A stretch of 64,000 bases of DNA. Origin: Clavibacter sp. A6099. GTDB taxonomy: Bacteria > Actinomycetota > Actinomycetes > Actinomycetales > Microbacteriaceae. The notes below the pieces were generated by a model, which worked only from the letters and a program-made list of their open reading frames with translations, was not told where the DNA came from and searched no databases. The DNA is taken from positions 1,922,001 through 1,986,000 of the forward strand of contig NZ_CP083439.1 in assembly GCF_021919125.1 (NCBI RefSeq), in the 5' to 3' direction. The translations under genes were made by a program, and so were the position numbers. Below are positions 38,039-52,882 of this stretch, piece after piece. The first letter of the stretch is position 1. The number at the start of each line of letters is the position of its first letter.

Positions 38039-38928
38039 CTGGATTTCATCAAGTCTACGACCTCGCGCGCCGCCTCCGCGACATCTCGGTTGACGACGAG
38101 GTGGTCGAACTCGTCCTGTGCGGCCAGCTCGACCTTCGCGGTGTCCAGCCTGCGCTGCTGCTCCTCGGGTCCTTCCGTGCCGCGACCGACCAGGCGGCGC
38201 ACGAGCTCCTCCCAGGTGGGCGGCAGCAGGAACACGAGCCGCGCCTCCGGCATCGCGGCCTTCACCTGGCGCGCGCCCTGGATGTCGATCTCGAGCAGCA
38301 CGCTCCGGCCCTCGGCCAGCGCGGCGTCGATGGGCGCCCGCGGCGTGCCGTAGCGGTGCGCGTTGTGCACCGTGGCCCACTCGAGGAGCTCGTGCTGCTC
38401 GACCATGCGGTCGAACTCGGCGTCGGAGACGAAGAAGTAGTTGACGCCCTCGACCTCGCCGGGACGCGGCGCGCGCGTGGTCGCGGAGACGGAGAGCAGC
38501 ACGTCGGGCTCGTTCTCGCGGATGAAGGTGGAGACGGTGCCCTTGCCCACCGCGGTGGGACCTGCCAGCACCACGAGCCGGCTGGGCTCGACGATCTGCT
38601 TCGCGGCCTGCCACTCCTCGAGGAAGCGCGTGAGGCGCACGCGCTGGTGCACGCCGAGGCCGCCGAGGCGCTTGGCGGTGGAGATGCCGAGGTCGCCGAG
38701 GATCCGCTCGAGCTTGGTGGGGCCGATGTTCGGGATGCTCGTGAGGAACTCCGTGACGCGCAGCGTGGCCTCGGCGCGGTGGGCGGGATCCGCGGACGCG
38801 TCGAGGACGCCGAGCGGGGTGCGCTCCCCCGTGACGATGTCGTGCTTCACCTGCGCGCGTGCGCGGCGGGCGGCGACGGCGGCCTGCGAAGCGGCGACCC
38901 GGTCGACCTCGGGTGGTTCGGGCCTCAT
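38020..38928 (-). CDS. gmk: Guanylate kinase fused to an mIHF-like DNA-binding domain
   Basis: Phosphorylates GMP to GDP. At 302 residues it is about 100 longer than a normal guanylate kinase. The kinase domain (about 117-302) has Walker A GPTAVGKG (123-130), [21 protein letters not shown] and DIQGARQV. The N-terminal part (about 10-106) matches the actinobacterial integration host factor m[19 protein letters not shown], the helix-hairpin-helix-like [19 protein letters not shown] (65-83) and [11 protein letters not shown]. In Mycobacterium mihF is a separate gene directly before gmk, so this is a fusion of neighbours. There is no stop or internal start at the join. The ATG overlaps the pyrF stop by four bases. 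Confidence 0.96.
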   Translation of the reverse strand: MRPEPPEVDRVAASQAAVAARRARAQVKHDIVTGERTPLGVLDASADPAHRAEATLRVTEFLTSIPNIGPTKLERILGDLGISTAKRLGGLGVHQRVRLTRFLEEWQAAKQIVEPSRLVVLAGPTAVGKGTVSTFIRENEPDVLLSVSATTRAPRPGEVEGVNYFFVSDAEFDRMVEQHELLEWATVHNAHRYGTPRAPIDAALAEGRSVLLEIDIQGARQVKAAMPEARLVFLLPPTWEELVRRLVGRGTEGPEEQQRRLDTAKVELAAQDEFDHLVVNRDVAEAAREVVDLMKSRKAVGP

Positions 38929-39814
38929 GGCAGCACCTCTTCGAGTCGTCCGGCGTGGTCGGTGACGGCCTCCGCGACACGCCGTGGCCCTGCCGCGAGG
39001 ATACTCCGCGACGCGGCCGCGATCACAACGCCCGCGGCCGGGCCGAACAGCTTCCGGACATCGCCGAGCAGCGCGCCCTGGTGGCCGAAGCCGGGCGCGA
39101 GGATCGGGGTGCGGACGAGCCGCGCGAGGTCGAGCCCGGCGTCGGCCGCGTCGACCGTCGCTCCGACGACGAGCCCGAAGGACCCGGGGTCGGCCGACGG
39201 GTCGTCGAGCGGGCCGTTCGCGGCGACGGCCGCGTCCTGGATCCCGCGCGCGACCGTGCGGCCGACCGCGGATCCGTCGCCGGGGAGCACGGCGCGCTGC
39301 AGGTCCCGGGCCTCGGGGTTCGAGGTCGCGGCGAGCACGAAGACGCCCGCGCCCCAGGCGTCGGCCGCCGCGCGGACGCCGTCGAGGGATCCGACGCCCG
39401 TGTACGCCGTGAGGGTGACGGCGTCGGCGCGCAGCGGGCTGTCGGGCGCGAGCCAGGCGGCGCCGTACGCGTCGACCGTCGAGCCGATGTCGCCGCGCTT
39501 GGCGTCGGCGATCACGAGGAGGCCGGCGTCGCGCGCGGCGGCGAGCACGCGCTCGAGGGCGGCGTACCCGGCGGATCCGTGGCGCTCGAAGAACGCGACC
39601 TGCGGCTTGACGATGCCTGCCCGCCCCGCGGTCGCCTCGACCACGCGGAGGCCGAACTCCTCGAGGCCGCGCGCGTCGTCGCCGAGGCCCCAGGCGTCGA
39701 GCAGCGATCGGTGCGGGTCGATGCCGACGCAGAGGTGCCCGTGCGCGCGGAAGGTGCGGGCGAGCCGCGCGCCGAACGACGGGGCGTCGGGAACCGCCCC
39801 GCCGTCCGCGGTCG

Positions 39815-39818
<4 letters not shown>
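38925..39818 (-). CDS. pyrF: Orotidine 5'-phosphate decarboxylase (type 2)
   Basis: Converts OMP to UMP, the last step of pyrimidine synthesis. The 297-residue protein is the long type 2 form, with [14 protein letters not shown] and the catalytic [10 protein letters not shown] segment, and the phosphate turn APGFGHQG. It closes the pyr part of the operon. The GTG start overlaps the carB stop by four bases (GTGA), and the stop overlaps gmk. pyrD and pyrE, also needed for UMP, are not in this window. Confidence 0.97.
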
Positions 39819-43104
<3,286 letters not shown>

Positions 43105-43105
<1 letters not shown>

Positions 43106-44286
43106 TACACGGTCTCCTGGGGGGTCGCGGCGGACGCGGGGGCGGTGCCCGCGGCATCGTGGATCAGCTCGATGAACCGGTCGAAGAGGTAGGACGAGTC
43201 GTGGGGACCGGCGGCCGCCTCCGGGTGGTACTGCACGCTGAAGGCGGGGATGTCGAGGCAGTTCAGCCCCTCGACCACCTGGTCGTTGAGCGAGACGTGG
43301 CTGACCTCCGCGCGGCCGAAGCCGGCGGGGCTCTCGACGGGGCCGTCGAGCGGCGCGGAGACCGCGAAGCCGTGGTTCTGGCTCGTGATCTCGACGCGGC
43401 CGGTGCGGCGGTCGAGCACGGGCTGGTTGATCCCGCGGTGGCCGAAGGGCAGCTTGTAGGTGTCGAAGCCGAGGGCGCGGCCGAGGAGCTGGTTGCCGAA
43501 GCAGATCCCGAAGAACGGGATGCCCTTGCGGAGCACGTCCTGCAGGAGCTCCACGTGGTACTGCGAGGCCTCGGGGTCGCCGGGGCCGTTGGAGTAGAAG
43601 ACCGCGGTGGGCGCGAGGTCCTCGAGCTCGGCCGTGGTGATCGACTGCGGCACGACGTGCACGTCGAGGCCGCGGGCGGCGAGGTGCTTCACGGTCGCGG
43701 TCTTGATGCCGAGGTCGAGGACCGCGACGGATCCGATGCGCTCGCCGACCGCCGGGATCGTGTACGTCTCCTGCGTGGACACCTCGGCGGACAGGTTGCG
43801 GCCCGTCATGTCGGGCGCCTGCCGCACCTGCGCGAGCTGCTCCTCGTCGCCGAGCGCGAACGCCTCGCCGGAGAAGACGCCGGCGCGCATGGCGCCCTCG
43901 TCGCGGATCCGGCGCGTGACCGCGCGCGTGTCGATGCCGGAGATGCCGACCACGCCCTGCGCGACCAGGTCGTCCTCGAGCGTGCGCTGCCCGCGGAAGT
44001 TGGAGACCACGCGGGAGGGGTCGCGGACGACGTAGCCGGCGACCCAGATGCGCCGGGACTCCATGTCGTCGTCGTTCATGCCGGTGTTGCCGATGTGCGG
44101 CGCCGTCTGGAGCACGATCTGGCCCGCGTAGGACGGGTCCGTGATCGTCTCCTGGTAGCCGGTCATGCCGGTCGCGAAGACGGCCTCGCCGAGGGTCACG
44201 CCGCGGGCGCCGTACGCGCGTCCGACGTACCTCCGTCCGTCCTCGAGCACCAGGACAGCTGGTTCGTGTCGGGCCATGTCGGTCAC
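43105..44286 (-). CDS. carA: Carbamoyl-phosphate synthase small chain
   Basis: Glutaminase subunit that releases ammonia and channels it to CarB. The 393 residues have the N-terminal interface domain ([16 protein letters not shown]) and a C-terminal class I amidotransferase with the nucleophile in [16 protein letters not shown] and the catalytic His/Glu in VQYHPEA. The GTG at 44286 overlaps the preceding membrane-protein stop by four bases; an internal ATG at 44277 is an alternative start. Confidence 0.98.
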
Positions 44287-44810
44287 TTCCCTTCGTTGTC
44301 GTCGTCGTGCGCAGGACGCGTGATGTGGTGGAGGGCGTCGACGAGCGCGGTCTTCTCGCGCGGGTCGATCACCCGGAGGTACGTGTCGACCGAGGTCCCG
44401 GCCGCCTCGTCGAGGATCCAGGTGACGGCCACGAGGCCGCCCTCCTCCACGACGCGGTCGATCGCGTAGGTCGCGAGCCCGGATCCCGTGATGCGGTCGG
44501 CGGGCACGAGCACCTCGCGCTCGCCGTCGATCGCGAGCACCAGGCCTGCGTCGTGCACCCGGGCCGCGGCGCGGCCGCGGAAGCCGAGGGGCGCCACGGT
44601 CAGCCGGTCGAGCGGCTCCCCCGCCGTGGTCGTGGCGACGTAGAGCACGTCGACCTCGAGCGCGGGCGCGCCGAGCCCGGCGGGCGGGCGCGGCGGCTCG
44701 GGCAGCGCGCGCTGGCGGCGGCGGCGCGCGCGCCAGCCGAGCACCATGAGCGCGAGCAGCAGGACGAGGAGCGCGATCACCGTGATCGCGGGTCCGAGGC
44801 GGCCGCTCAT
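44283..44810 (-). CDS. Single-pass membrane protein of the pyr operon
   Basis: Protein of 175 residues with one N-terminal membrane segment (about 8-27), an arginine-rich stop-transfer stretch, a Pro-rich linker and a soluble domain of about 120 residues resembling the PH-like proteins found at this locus. Mycobacterium tuberculosis has a membrane or export protein (Rv1382) at the same place between pyrC and carA, so position is conserved across Actinobacteria. The function is unknown; no catalytic motif is evident. It overlaps pyrC and carA by four bases on each side, so it is made in step with the pathway enzymes. Confidence 0.85.
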   Translation of the reverse strand: MSGRLGPAITVIALLVLLLALMVLGWRARRRRQRALPEPPRPPAGLGAPALEVDVLYVATTTAGEPLDRLTVAPLGFRGRAAARVHDAGLVLAIDGEREVLVPADRITGSGLATYAIDRVVEEGGLVAVTWILDEAAGTSVDTYLRVIDPREKTALVDALHHITRPAHDDDNEGK

Positions 44811-46219
44811 GCGCGTGCCTCCGGGACGCCGGCCGAGGTCGTCGCGCCGCGCGCGTCGGCGTCCGCGCGGTCGCGGAGGACGGCGGCGCGGGCGACGGTC
44901 TCGCGGTCGACGAGCGCGCCGTCGAGCACGGTCGGGTAGCCGCGGTGGAGGGTCGCGACGACGCGGCCGGGCAGCGTCATCTCGAGGTAGGGCGAGTTGC
45001 CGCTGAGGCCGCCGAGGTCGTCGCGCCCGAAGACGCGCGACGCCGACGGGTCGTAGAGCGTGATGTCGGCCGGGGATCCGCCGGCCAGGGCGTGCCCGTG
45101 CTCGGCGAGGCGGCCGATGCGCGCGGGCGCGTGCGACATGACGCGCGCGACGCCCTGCCAGTCGAGGAGCCCCGTGTCGACCATGGCGAGCTGCACCACG
45201 GAGAGCGCCGACTCGAGGCCGACCATGCCGAACGCGGCCGCGTCCCACTCGCAGTCCTTTGCCTCGGTGGGGTGCGGCGCGTGGTCGGTCGCGACCACGT
45301 CGATCGTGCCGTCGGCGAGGGCGGCGCGGAGGGCCTGGACGTCCTCGCGGCGGCGCAGCGGCGGGTTGACCTTGTAGCGCGCGTCGTAGCCGGCGACGAG
45401 ATCCTCGGTGAGGAGGAGGTGGTGCGGCGTGACCTCGGCCGTCACGTCGACGCCGCGGGCCTTGGCCCAGCGGATCACGTCGACGGAGCCGGCGGTGGAG
45501 ACGTGGCAGACGTGGAGGCGGGACCCGACGTGCTCGGCGAGCAGCACGTCGCGCGCGATGATCGACTCCTCGGCGACCGCGGGCCAGCCCGTGATGCCGA
45601 GCTCGCCGGACAGCGCGCCCTCGTTCATGGTGGCGCCCTCGGTGAGGCGCGGGTCCTGCGCGTGCTGCGCGATGACGCCGTCGAACGCCTTCACGTACTC
45701 GAGCGCGCGGCGCATCAGCAGCGGGTCCGAGACGCACTTGCCGTCGTCGGAGAAGACGCGGACGGCCGCGCGGCTCGAGGCCATCGCGCCGATCTCGGCC
45801 ATCGACTCGCCGGCCAGGCCCACCGACACCGCGCCGATGGGGCGCACGGTCGCGTAGCCCGCCGCGTCGCCGAGCGCCTTGACCTGCTCGACGACGCCCG
45901 CGGTGTCCTGCACGGGCATGGTGTTGGCCATCGCGAAGACCGCGGTGAAGCCGCCGAGGGCCGCCGCGCGGGATCCCGTGAGCACGGTCTCGCTCTGCTC
46001 GTAGCCGGGCTCGCGGAGGTGCACGTGGAGGTCGACGAGTCCGGGCAGCGCGATGAGCCCGTCGGCCTCGATGACGCGCGCGCCCGTGGGCGCCGCGAGG
46101 TCGGGCCCGATCTCGCGGATGAGCCCGTCGGCGACGAGGATGTCGGCGCGCCCGCCCGACGGCAGGGTCGCGCCGCGGATCAGGTGGGTGTCGTCGGGGT
46201 TCGTGTCGTTCTGGGTCAT
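44807..46219 (-). CDS. pyrC: Dihydroorotase
   Basis: Cyclises carbamoyl aspartate to dihydroorotate. The 470-residue class I enzyme of the amidohydrolase fold has the zinc ligands in [16 protein letters not shown], the conserved DDGKCV segment, AQH, CHVST and the catalytic Asp of VATDHAPH. The ATG overlaps the pyrB stop by four bases and the stop overlaps the membrane protein by four bases. Confidence 0.97.
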   Translation of the reverse strand: MTQNDTNPDDTHLIRGATLPSGGRADILVADGLIREIGPDLAAPTGARVIEADGLIALPGLVDLHVHLREPGYEQSETVLTGSRAAALGGFTAVFAMANTMPVQDTAGVVEQVKALGDAAGYATVRPIGAVSVGLAGESMAEIGAMASSRAAVRVFSDDGKCVSDPLLMRRALEYVKAFDGVIAQHAQDPRLTEGATMNEGALSGELGITGWPAVAEESIIARDVLLAEHVGSRLHVCHVSTAGSVDVIRWAKARGVDVTAEVTPHHLLLTEDLVAGYDARYKVNPPLRRREDVQALRAALADGTIDVVATDHAPHPTEAKDCEWDAAAFGMVGLESALSVVQLAMVDTGLLDWQGVARVMSHAPARIGRLAEHGHALAGGSPADITLYDPSASRVFGRDDLGGLSGNSPYLEMTLPGRVVATLHRGYPTVLDGALVDRETVARAAVLRDRADADARGATTSAGVPEARA

Positions 46220-47172
46220 CGGTCGGCCTTCCCGTCGCCGGACAGCAGGAGGTAGAGGACGGCCATGCGCACCGAGACGCCGTTGGCGACCTGCTCGCGC
46301 ACCGTGGACCTCTCCGAGTCGGCGGCGGCGGCGGATATCTCGAGCCCGCGGTTCATGGGCCCCGGGTGCATGACGATCGTATCGGGCCCGAGGAGCGCGA
46401 GCCGCGCGTCGTCGAGGCCCCAGATGCGCGCGTACTCGCGCGGGTTCGGGAAGAAGGCGGCGCGCATGCGCTCGGCCTGGATCCGGAGCATCATCACGGC
46501 GTCGGGCGTGCCCTCGACGAGCGCCGCGTCGAGGTCGTAGCGGACGGTGACGGGCCAGGATCCGACGCCCACCGGCACGAGCGTGGGCGGCGCGACGAGC
46601 GTGACCTCGGCGCCGAGCGTCGTGAGGAGCCAGGCGTTCGAGCGGGCGACGCGGCTGTGCAGCACGTCGCCGACGATGACGACGCGCGTGCCGTCGAGGC
46701 CCGTGCCGCGTGCGGCGGATCCGTGAAGCCGGCGGCGGATGGTGAACGCGTCGAGCAGCGCCTGCGTGGGGTGCTCGTGCGTGCCGTCGCCCGCGTTGAC
46801 GATCCCGGCGTCGATCCAGCCGCTGCCGGCGAGCGTGTGCGGCGCGCCCGACGACGGGTGCCGGACGACCACGCCGTCGGCGCCCATCGCCTGCAGCGTC
46901 TGCGCGGTGTCCTTGAGGCTCTCGCCCTTGGAGACGCTCGACCCCTTGGCACTGAAGTTGATGACGTCGGCCGACAGGCGCTTGGCGGCGGCCTCGAACG
47001 AGATGCGCGTGCGGGTGGAGTCCTCGAAGAAGAGGTTGACGACCGTGCGGCCGCGGAGGGCGGGCGTCTTCTTGATCTCGCGCGTGCCGACGTCGGCCAT
47101 GTCCTCGGCCACGTCGAGGATGTGGATCGCCTCGTCGCGGGACAGGTCGCGGGTGGAGAGCAGGTGCCTCAT
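46216..47172 (-). CDS. pyrB: Aspartate carbamoyltransferase catalytic subunit
   Basis: Joins carbamoyl phosphate and aspartate, the committed step of pyrimidine synthesis. The 318 residues have the carbamoyl-phosphate loop [13 protein letters not shown], the SVSKGESL mobile loop, RHPSSGAPH and [11 protein letters not shown]. No regulatory subunit gene (pyrI) is present, as is usual outside enterobacteria. The start overlaps the pyrR stop by four bases. Confidence 0.98.
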   Translation of the reverse strand: MRHLLSTRDLSRDEAIHILDVAEDMADVGTREIKKTPALRGRTVVNLFFEDSTRTRISFEAAAKRLSADVINFSAKGSSVSKGESLKDTAQTLQAMGADGVVVRHPSSGAPHTLAGSGWIDAGIVNAGDGTHEHPTQALLDAFTIRRRLHGSAARGTGLDGTRVVIVGDVLHSRVARSNAWLLTTLGAEVTLVAPPTLVPVGVGSWPVTVRYDLDAALVEGTPDAVMMLRIQAERMRAAFFPNPREYARIWGLDDARLALLGPDTIVMHPGPMNRGLEISAAAADSERSTVREQVANGVSVRMAVLYLLLSGDGKADR

Positions 47173-47753
47173 CGGGTCGCCCCCTCGCCCGCGGAGTCGC
47201 TCGCGGCATCGTCGTCCGGGCCGGCGATGCTCACCGACTCCTCGCCGTCGGTCTCCTCGAGCCGGACGAAGATCCGCTCGGCGAGGCTCGACGGCAGGTT
47301 CTTGCCCACGAAGTCGGCGCGGATGGGGAGCTCGCGGTGGCCGCGGTCGACCAGCGCGGCGAGCCGCACGGCCGTGGGACGGCCGAGGTCGCCGATGGCG
47401 TCGAGGGCGGCGCGCACGGTGCGGCCGGAGAAGAGCACGTCGTCGACGAGCACGACCGTCCGGCCGTCGACGCCGCCGGCGGGCAGCCGCGTGGGCGCGG
47501 GCGCGCGGGTGGGGTTCCGCTGCAGGTCGTCGCGGTACATGGTGACGTCGAGCGAGCCGACCAGGTCGGCGGGGGCCTCGGGCTCGAGGCGGGCGATGAT
47601 CCGGCCGATGCGCTCGGCGAGGACGGTGCCGCGGGTGGGGATCCCGAGGAGCAGCAGGCCGTGCGGGCCGCGGTTCGACTCGAGGATCTCGTGGGCGATG
47701 CGCGTGAGCGCACGGGTGATGTCAGAGGGCTGCAGCACGATGCGCTGAGGCAA
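47169..47753 (-). CDS. pyrR: PyrR bifunctional regulator / uracil phosphoribosyltransferase
   Basis: UMP-sensing RNA-binding protein that represses pyr expression, with weak uracil phosphoribosyltransferase activity. The 194 residues have the PRPP motif [17 protein letters not shown] and the PyrR-typical GIPTRG and DVTMYRDDL segments. The start is TTG at 47753, supported by a strong AAGGAGG five bases upstream. A PyrR-binding loop lies just before this ribosome binding site, so the protein most likely represses its own operon by blocking translation, as reported for mycobacteria. First gene of the pyr operon. Confidence 0.96.
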   Translation of the reverse strand: MPQRIVLQPSDITRALTRIAHEILESNRGPHGLLLLGIPTRGTVLAERIGRIIARLEPEAPADLVGSLDVTMYRDDLQRNPTRAPAPTRLPAGGVDGRTVVLVDDVLFSGRTVRAALDAIGDLGRPTAVRLAALVDRGHRELPIRADFVGKNLPSSLAERIFVRLEETDGEESVSIAGPDDDAASDSAGEGATR

Positions 47754-47757
47754 TCCG

Positions 47758-47765
47758 ACCTCCTT
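47758..47765 (-). promoter_or_regulatory. Strong ribosome binding site of pyrR
   Basis: AAGGAGGT followed by four bases (CGGA) and the TTG start. It is one of the strongest Shine-Dalgarno sequences in the window and decides the non-ATG start. Confidence 0.75.
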
Positions 47766-47783
47766 CCCCGCCTCTCGGGACGG
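47766..47783 (-). promoter_or_regulatory. pyrR: PyrR-binding loop in the pyr leader
   Basis: The transcript reads TCCCGAGAGGC inside a CC/GG-flanked hairpin; this fits the core of the PyrR loop consensus UCCNGNGAGGY. The element ends at the ribosome binding site, so bound PyrR would cover it. There is no attenuator terminator, so translational control is inferred. Confidence 0.7.
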
Positions 47784-47813
47784 ATGTTAAAGGTGGTCTG
47801 TTCCGCCGGTCAC
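47784..47813 (-). promoter_or_regulatory. Putative pyr operon promoter
   Basis: GTGACC (47808-47813) and TAACAT (47784-47789) with an 18-base spacer, each 4 of 6 to consensus. Transcription would begin near 47777-47781, at the PyrR loop itself, giving a short leader. Confidence 0.5.
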
Positions 47814-47832
47814 TCTAGCGGGTGTCCCCCGT

Positions 47833-47859
47833 GCGCGGGGTGCGTCGCGCAGCCCGCGC
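47833..47859 (-). terminator. Hairpin after acs
   Basis: GCGCGGG/CCCGCGC (7 bp) with a 13-base loop, starting six bases past the acs stop. It would isolate acs from the pyr promoter. Moderate support only. Confidence 0.4.
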
Positions 47860-47865
47860 GTGTCC

Positions 47866-49908
<2,043 letters not shown>

Positions 49909-49914
49909 GCGACG

Positions 49915-49920
49915 ACGGTA
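49915..49920 (-). promoter_or_regulatory. Putative -10 hexamer of acs (TACCGT)
   Basis: TACCGT six bases before the chosen ATG of acs, identical in hexamer and spacing to the one before the ABC ATPase gene at 52846-52851. A leaderless transcript is inferred. Confidence 0.5.
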
Positions 49921-49980
49921 CGTGCGGCGCACCGCGGATCCGGAACCGGGACGTCACGGGGCGACACGGAGCGGGCGGGG

Positions 49981-50847
49981 TCAGCCCCAGCGCCGCACGA
50001 GCACCCGCTCGACCAGGCCCACGACCGCGTCGGTGACGGCGCCCAGCACGGCGAGCAGCACGATGGCGAGCAGCACCCGATCGACGCGTCCGTTCGCGGA
50101 CGACTCCGTGAGCAGGAAGCCGAGCCCCATCGACGCGGCGAGGAGCTCGGCCGCCACGAGGAACAGCCACGACTGCGCGAGCGCGAGGCGGAGGCCGGAG
50201 ACGACGGCGGGCAGCACGGCCGGCAGCTGCACCGTGAGGAGCAGCGGGATCCGCGTGAGCCCGAACGCGCGTCCCACCTCCACGAGGTGCGGATCCACGT
50301 GCCGCAGCGCCCCGGCGACGGTCGTGTAGACGGGGAACATCGCGCCGATGGCGACCAGGGTCACCTTGGAGTCCTCGTTGATCCCCATCCAGAGCAGCAG
50401 CAGCGGCACCCACGCGAGCGACGGCACCGTGCGGAACGCGCCCGCGGTCGGCGCGAGGAGGAGCCGGCCGATCCGAGACAGCCCGACGACGGCCCCGAGC
50501 ACGAGTCCCACCGTGGCCCCCAGCGCGAAGCCGAGGAGCACGCGCTGCAGCGAGATGGCGACGTACCGCCCGAGGATCCCCTGCTCGGCGAGCTGCACGC
50601 CGGCGCGCACGACGTCGAGCGGCGCGGGCAGGAGGTGGGCGGGCACGGCGCCCGTCGCCGTGACGACCGCCCAGAGGCCGACCACAAGGACGGGGACGAC
50701 GAGGCCCACGGCGGCCCGGAGGAGGACGCCACGGGTCGCCCGGCCGGGCGCCGGCCGCGCGACGCGATCGCCGACGTCGTCCGGGACCTCGGCGCCCGCG
50801 CGGCCGCCCGTGCGGACGTCCTCCCGCGCGGGCCGGAGCGCGGTCAT
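49981..50847 (-). CDS. ABC transporter permease, SsuC/TauC type
   Basis: Inner-membrane permease of 288 residues with about six hydrophobic segments after a charged 40-residue N-terminus. The BPD_transp_1 coupling loop is AFGLTRIPLLLTVQLPAVLPAVVSGLRLA (seen as EVGRAFG and LPAVLPAVVSGLR), and FRTVPSLAWVPLLLLWMG is the hallmark of nitrate/sulfonate/taurine importers. It would carry the ligand delivered by the upstream lipoprotein. The ATG overlaps the binding-protein stop by four bases. Ligand unknown. Confidence 0.9.
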   Translation of the reverse strand: MTALRPAREDVRTGGRAGAEVPDDVGDRVARPAPGRATRGVLLRAAVGLVVPVLVVGLWAVVTATGAVPAHLLPAPLDVVRAGVQLAEQGILGRYVAISLQRVLLGFALGATVGLVLGAVVGLSRIGRLLLAPTAGAFRTVPSLAWVPLLLLWMGINEDSKVTLVAIGAMFPVYTTVAGALRHVDPHLVEVGRAFGLTRIPLLLTVQLPAVLPAVVSGLRLALAQSWLFLVAAELLAASMGLGFLLTESSANGRVDRVLLAIVLLAVLGAVTDAVVGLVERVLVRRWG

Positions 50848-51896
50848 CCGGCCGACCCGGAGGCGGCGTCCGCGGCCTCGGCGAACCGCGGCTCGAACAG
50901 CTCGTCGAGCGCGGTGTCGACCTTCCCCTGGTCCGGCACGTCGCCGGACTCCACGAGGATCGGGCCGACGCGCTCCAGCACGGCGCGCTGGGCGTCGCCG
51001 GGGACGGGATCCACGCCGAGGTTCGTGCGGTCGATCACGGTGGAGGCGACGGCGGGGTCGATCGCGGCGGCCTGCGCGAGGATCGCCGCGGTCTCGTCGG
51101 GGTGGTCGACGGCCCACGCGCGAGCTTCCTCGTAGGAGTCGACGACGGCCTGCGCGAGGTCGGGCGACGCGTCGAGGAACGACTGCGTGGCGTTGAGGAA
51201 CCCGTAGGTCGCGAAGTCGACGTTCCGGTACAGCAGCGTGGATCCCGCCTCGGCCTCGCTCGCCGCCATGAGCGGGTCCAGCCCGGCCCACGCGTCGACC
51301 GAGCCGTTCTCGAGCGCGGCGCGGCCGTCGGCGTGCTGGAGGTTCTGGATCGTGACGTCGGAGGCGGGGATGCCCGCCTGGTCGAGCGTCTGCAGCAGGA
51401 AGAAATACGGGTCGGTGCCCTTCGTGGCGGCGATGTCGGCCCCGCGGAGCTGGTCGACGCTCGTGATGGGTGACCCCTTCGGCACGACGATCGCGGTCCA
51501 CTCGGGCTGCGAGTACACGTCGATGGTGCGGATGGGCGAGCCGTTGGCCCGGTTGAGGAGCGCGGCGGACCCGGCGGTGGATCCCACGTCCACGGCCCCG
51601 GCGCGCAGCAGCTCGTTGGCCTTGTTGGATCCGGCGCTCTGCACCCAGTCGACCGTCACGTCCGTCCCCAGCCGCTCCTCCACGAGGCCCTGGTCCTTCA
51701 CGATGAGGCTCAGCGGGTTGTAGGTCGCCCAGTCGAGGGTGAGCGTGTCGGCGCTCCACCCGGCGGGATCCGCGGATGCCTCGGCGGCGGGGGCGACGGA
51801 CGAGCCCTCCCCCGCGGCGCACCCGGCGAGGAGCATCGCGGCGACGCCCGCGAGCGCGAGGGCGGGGAGGGATCTGCGGGGCAGGAGACGGGTCAC
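50844..51896 (-). CDS. ABC transporter substrate-binding lipoprotein, SsuA/NMT1-like
   Basis: Exported lipoprotein of 350 residues. The signal peptide has positive charges (RLLPRRS), a hydrophobic core and the lipobox LLAGC at about residues 22-26. The mature part is a two-lobed NMT1/SsuA-type binding protein with TLDWATYNPLS, AGAVDVGSTAGSAALLNRANGSP, WTAIVVPKGSPI and DAWAGLDPLMA. Family ligands are sulfonates, taurine, nitrate or thiamine precursors; none can be chosen from sequence. The start is GTG at 51896, after a 73-base gap that holds a tandem 20-bp repeat. Confidence 0.9.
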   Translation of the reverse strand: MTRLLPRRSLPALALAGVAAMLLAGCAAGEGSSVAPAAEASADPAGWSADTLTLDWATYNPLSLIVKDQGLVEERLGTDVTVDWVQSAGSNKANELLRAGAVDVGSTAGSAALLNRANGSPIRTIDVYSQPEWTAIVVPKGSPITSVDQLRGADIAATKGTDPYFFLLQTLDQAGIPASDVTIQNLQHADGRAALENGSVDAWAGLDPLMAASEAEAGSTLLYRNVDFATYGFLNATQSFLDASPDLAQAVVDSYEEARAWAVDHPDETAAILAQAAAIDPAVASTVIDRTNLGVDPVPGDAQRAVLERVGPILVESGDVPDQGKVDTALDELFEPRFAEAADAASGSAG

Positions 51897-51920
51897 GGTG
51901 GGTCCTCGGTGCGGTGTCGG

Positions 51921-51960
51921 GTGGTGCGGGTGGGCGGCGTGTGGTGCGGGTGGGTGGCGG
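51921..51960. repeat. Two tandem copies of a 20-bp repeat
   Basis: The unit GTGGTGCGGGTGGGYGGCGK occurs at 51921-51940 and 51941-51960 with two differences. It fills the gap between the ABC ATPase stop and the binding-protein start. No function is evident. Confidence 0.8.
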
Positions 51961-51969
51961 TCGGCCGGC

Positions 51970-52839
51970 TCAGCGCGCCCGGTGGCCCGGCACGCCGAGC
52001 CCCTCGAGCAGCTCGGCGCGGAGGGCGGCGAGGGTCGCGTCGCCGCGGTCGCGCGGGCGGGCGCCCGGCACCTCGAGGACGCGGCGGACGATCGCGCCGG
52101 GTGCGGCGCCGTCCGCGGGATCCGGGCCGAGCAGCACCACGCGGTCGGCGAGGTGCAGGGCCTCGTCCACGTCGTGCGTGACGAGGAGGACCGTGGTCGG
52201 GATCGCGGCGTGCACGTCGAGCAGCAGGTCCTGCATGCGCAGGCGCGTGAGGGCGTCGAGCGCGCCGAACGGCTCGTCGAGCACGAGGACGCGGGGCCGC
52301 CGGGCGAGCGCGCGGGCGAGCGAGGCGCGCTGGGCCATGCCGCCGGAGACCTGCCGGGGACGGAGGTCGGCGGCCTCGGCGAGGCCGGTCAGCTCGAGCA
52401 GGTCGCGCACGCGCGCGTCGCCCTCGGCGCGCGGCACGTCGCGGGGCAGTCCGAGGCGGACGTTGGCGCGGATGGTGCGCCACGGCAGCAGGCGCGGCTC
52501 CTGGAACGCGACCGCGGAGCGCTGGTCGACGTCACGCACGGGCGTGCCGTCGATGCGGATGGATCCGGCGTCGGGCCTGTCGAGGCCGCTCACCTGGCGG
52601 AGGAGGGTCGACTTGCCGCAGCCGGACGGCCCGAGGACGGCGACGACGTCGCCCGCGGCGAGGTCGAGGTCCACGTCCCGCAGCACGGTGCGCCGGGCCC
52701 TGGATCCGTCGACGGCGAACGACCGTCCGACCCCGCGGAGCTCGACCGCGCCGGCGGAGCCCGCGGTCGCATCCGGGGCGGGAGCGGGCGACGCGGCGGT
52801 CGTCCGGTCGGGTCGCGATGCGGATGCGGTGACGGGCAT
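51970..52839 (-). CDS. ABC transporter ATP-binding protein, SsuB type
   Basis: ATPase of 289 residues that drives the importer encoded next to it. After an Ala/Pro-rich N-terminus (about 1-32) it has Walker A GPSGCGKST, Q-loop AVAFQEPRLLPWRT, signature SGGMAQRASLARAL, Walker B VLVLDEPFGALDAL and the switch THDVDEA. AFQEPRLLPW is typical of SsuB/TauB. I choose the ATG at 52839, supported by TACCGT six bases upstream, rather than an in-frame start at 52887. It leads the three-gene operon ATPase, binding protein, permease. Confidence 0.92.
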   Translation of the reverse strand: MPVTASASRPDRTTAASPAPAPDATAGSAGAVELRGVGRSFAVDGSRARRTVLRDVDLDLAAGDVVAVLGPSGCGKSTLLRQVSGLDRPDAGSIRIDGTPVRDVDQRSAVAFQEPRLLPWRTIRANVRLGLPRDVPRAEGDARVRDLLELTGLAEAADLRPRQVSGGMAQRASLARALARRPRVLVLDEPFGALDALTRLRMQDLLLDVHAAIPTTVLLVTHDVDEALHLADRVVLLGPDPADGAAPGAIVRRVLEVPGARPRDRGDATLAALRAELLEGLGVPGHRAR

Positions 52840-52845
52840 GACCCG

Positions 52846-52851
52846 ACGGTA
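52846..52851 (-). promoter_or_regulatory. Putative -10 hexamer of the ABC importer operon (TACCGT)
   Basis: TACCGT six bases before the ATPase ATG at 52839. A phased GTNRC array lies 32 bases further upstream, where an activator or repressor would be expected. Confidence 0.5.
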
Positions 52852-52882
52852 GGACGGCCCGGGCACCGGCGGAACGTCCCGC

